From positions 13,676-77,675 of the forward strand of contig JAZUFZ010000004.1 in the NCBI GenBank assembly GCA_045640985.1: 64,000 nt of DNA. The letters are read 5' to 3'. The position numbers were made by a program, and so were the translations under genes. Positions within the stretch are counted from its first letter, which is position 1. Every line of letters begins with the position of its first letter. Below the pieces are notes generated by a model that was not told the DNA's origin, searched no databases, and saw nothing but the letters and a program-made list of their open reading frames with translations. Positions 62,035 to 64,000 of the stretch are shown here, piece by piece. Source of the stretch: Colimorpha sp045640985 (GTDB lineage Bacteria; Bacteroidota; Bacteroidia; Bacteroidales; P3).

Positions 62035-63186
62035 ATGACTACGGCAATACGGAAATTCCTTATCCTGCTTATGACTGGGTTATGCTGCCTCCAGCATGCC
62101 CAGTCTCATACTTTGACATGTACAGCAATCAATTCCGACACAACGCCCAGTTCTTCAACCACCACCAATGGTGCACTCCTTGATATCGACGCCACCACCT
62201 ATTTCCGTGATGCCGAATATCTCTCACCCTTCTGCACCGGCTCCACCTATCCCGGATTCCGGCTCACTCCAACCCTCCTCTACCAGCCCGATTCGCAATT
62301 TACCATTCAAGCCGGCATTATGCTCAACTGCATTGCTGGAGTTCATGGCATCTATCAATGGGCGCCAACGCTCTCCATCCAATACAGGCCCACACCCTGG
62401 ATAAGCCTTGCTATCGGCAGTTTTTCCACTTCAAGCCACCATCTTGAAAGTCCCCTTATATCCTCCGAACGCTGGTTTACTACACCTACCGAAGGAGGCT
62501 TCCGGCTCACTACAGGTCTCAAAAGATGGCAGTCAGAAACCTGGCTCGACTGGGAACATTTTCTTGTTCCTTGGACCGAAGATCAGGAAATCTTCAATGC
62601 TGGAACGGTTCACCAGCTGACCCTATTCCACAGCCATACGGACAATCAGCTCTTCCTGCAAGGCGCCTACCTTGTCCGACACCACGGAGGAGAACTCACC
62701 ACCTTGGATACCATCATCGAAACCATATACAACCAGATGGTTTCCCTCAACCTACGGCATACACTCGCACCAAGCGATACCATTCTCATAAAACTGCCCA
62801 TTTATTTCTTTCAGAATCCCCTGGACGGCATCCGCAGCACCCACTACCAGGACGGCTGGGGAATCCACCCACAAATAACACTCACAACTCCGCTCAGCAC
62901 AAAAAACAATTGGAGTCTGGTTTCAACCCTCGGCTTCTGGCGAGGACACCAATGGGAAGCCCCGCTGGGGGATTATCTCTTCCAGTCAGTATCCATGTAC
63001 CGGCCGGATGCCTTTGACCCCTCACGCCGTATGATTACCTTCGGAGCCTACCTCACCCAGAAGAAACCCCAATTTCAGTTCCAGCTCGAAACACAGCTCT
63101 TCTACGATATAGAATACCATAACCTCGACCTCCTCGTCGGGCTTTATCTTAAATTCCACCACACCACCCCCCTCGCCCGCCGGTAA
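62035..63186 (+). CDS. Hypothetical exported outer-membrane-like protein
   Basis: A 383-residue protein with signal peptide (LILLMTGLCCLQHAQS). It is rich in aromatic beta strands (FRLTPTLLYQPDSQFTIQAG, LSIQYRPTPWISLAIGSF, FQFQLETQLFYDIEYHNLDL), suggesting a barrel of 14-16 strands. Family not recognised. It follows the TlpA-like gene by 26 bases and is the last gene of the series. The C-terminus (LARR) is not a typical barrel end. Confidence 0.65.
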   Translation: MTTAIRKFLILLMTGLCCLQHAQSHTLTCTAINSDTTPSSSTTTNGALLDIDATTYFRDAEYLSPFCTGSTYPGFRLTPTLLYQPDSQFTIQAGIMLNCIAGVHGIYQWAPTLSIQYRPTPWISLAIGSFSTSSHHLESPLISSERWFTTPTEGGFRLTTGLKRWQSETWLDWEHFLVPWTEDQEIFNAGTVHQLTLFHSHTDNQLFLQGAYLVRHHGGELTTLDTIIETIYNQMVSLNLRHTLAPSDTILIKLPIYFFQNPLDGIRSTHYQDGWGIHPQITLTTPLSTKNNWSLVSTLGFWRGHQWEAPLGDYLFQSVSMYRPDAFDPSRRMITFGAYLTQKKPQFQFQLETQLFYDIEYHNLDLLVGLYLKFHHTTPLARR

Positions 63187-63213
63187 ACGACCCCACGCAG
63201 TAACATATCCACA

Positions 63214-63222
63214 TATCTTTGC
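63214..63222 (+). promoter_or_regulatory. Promoter-like -7 box without a downstream gene
   Basis: TATCTTTGC followed by A/C-rich sequence and a possible hairpin (CCACC 63256-63260 with GGTGG 63280-63284). No supported gene follows in the 780 bases to the window end, so a short RNA or a decayed gene is possible. Confidence 0.4.
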
Positions 63223-63417
63223 ATCATTCTTCACAGATGTGAGCTACAAATGTAACCACCGGCATTATATTAACCGTTGGGTGGAGTAACATAAAAATTA
63301 TTCCAGAAACAAAGGAAGCTGACGCGCTCACTTTCTTCGTTGTCATGGCTTCGTAGTAGGAAGCGGGTGAGGTTGGCATATCTCCGCTCCTCCGCCGTGC
63401 CACACACGGAAAAAACA

Positions 63418-63461
63418 CGGCCTTACCAGGGAGATACCAGAGAGATACCACGGCCATACCA
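63418..63461 (+). repeat. 11-bp tandem repeat array, 4 units
   Basis: CGGCCTTACCA, GGGAGATACCA, GAGAGATACCA, CGGCCATACCA: two standard units framed by two units in which GGAGA is replaced by GGCC. Preceded by GCCACACACGG as at 5381. Confidence 0.78.
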
Positions 63462-63643
63462 CGAAATTACTTATCAGCAGAATTTCGGAAATTCCGAATT
63501 GTGTTGTGCCAACGGTTTCCCGCAGCTCTAAGTCAAGATCTCCATCTCAACTACGCGGAATTATACGCCAATTATACGCCATTTGCGGGAGAGCTGTGAT
63601 TGATGGGAATACTCAACAGCCTCATAGAGAAGCAGATAAAACC

Positions 63644-63848
63644 AAAAACGATCTCAAATCTCAGTTAAAAAAAATGGGATACATACTCCTCTATTTGCTA
63701 TATTTTATTTTATATTATATTATACATATAATATATATATTATTAATTATTAAATAGTTATATATAATATACAATATAAATAAAGAAGGTAGGAAGGAAA
63801 TTGAATACCCTTTATTTTTTAACTGAGATTTGAGATTTGAGATTTTTT
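63644..63848 (+). repeat. Palindromic element with heptad-repeat arms, copy 2
   Basis: The left arm (63651-63678) has CTCAAAT/CTCAGTT heptads followed by an A-run and TGGG. The right arm (63808-63848) has the inverted CCC, T-run, AACTGAG and ATTTGAG heptads. The 130-base interior is almost pure A+T. Arm design, the A-run next to TGG(G)ATA and the interior ATACCCT shared with the 33201-33354 element suggest one family. The last 150 bases of the window show no gene. Confidence 0.75.
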
Positions 63849-64000
63849 CCGAACTTATCCGACTTAATTTTTCTACTAAGAAGCTTATTTACAACAATAT
63901 ACAACATTACCAAACCAACTGTCCACAAGATTATGAATCTCAACAGGGGCTTAAATAGGCTCAAAATACTGCTCTAAAAGGTGCAAAAATCGCATAATTT

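Overview
The window is chromosomal DNA from a member of the Bacteroidales, most likely an uncultured gut-type lineage; genus cannot be read from the sequence. The evidence is the repeated Bacteroidetes -7 promoter box (TAnnTTTGC) 20-60 bases upstream of genes, general absence of Shine-Dalgarno sites, type IX secretion C-terminal sorting domains, a TamL-type Omp85 lipoprotein, Bacteroidetes-restricted families (DUF4295, DUF4491, DUF5106, DUF3127) and the ExbB-x-ExbD-ExbD gene order.

Layout. 0.2-5.2 kb: minus-strand housekeeping genes (SPOR protein, universal stress protein, PepD, a PflX-type radical SAM protein). 5.6-14.7 kb: one tightly packed plus-strand run of six genes: 7TM-HD phosphohydrolase, YfhO membrane protein, GT2 glycosyltransferase, LicD transferase, a nucleotidyltransferase/PLP-enzyme fusion and an opine-dehydrogenase-like enzyme. 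The last three look like a pathway that makes and attaches an unusual phospho-substituent to a surface glycan. 14.9-22 kb: T9SS cargo, IspD, AsmA-like and OmpA-like envelope genes. 22-29 kb: pckA, then valS-folC-DUF4491-nuclease. 29.3-33 kb: L33/DUF4295, Fe-S aldo/keto reductase lipoprotein, phosphoglucosamine mutase, PspC. 33-36.4 kb: an accessory island with an EcoRI-family adenine methyltransferase and a DUF262-HNH protein behind a highly structured leader. 36.4-45.9 kb: M3 peptidase, thioredoxin-like protein, T9SS subtilase, beta-helix lipoprotein, proS. 46-50.2 kb: outer-membrane protein, TamL, polyprenyl synthase. 50.3-52.7 kb: ExbB/ExbD energy-coupling operon. 52.8-63.2 kb: TrmN6, CorA, then a long co-directional series (DUF3127, 5-formyl-THF cyclo-ligase, PanD, flippase-like protein, TrxB, porin, TlpA-like lipoprotein).

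The most distinctive non-coding content is three intergenic repeat families: (i) a 119-bp asymmetric hairpin element present three times at exactly the same length, in both orientations, plus a 30-bp remnant; (ii) tandem arrays of an 11-bp unit, GGGAGWTACCW, at five places; (iii) two 150-205 bp palindromic elements whose arms are built of 7-bp repeats. No tRNA, rRNA, CRISPR array or transposase was found.
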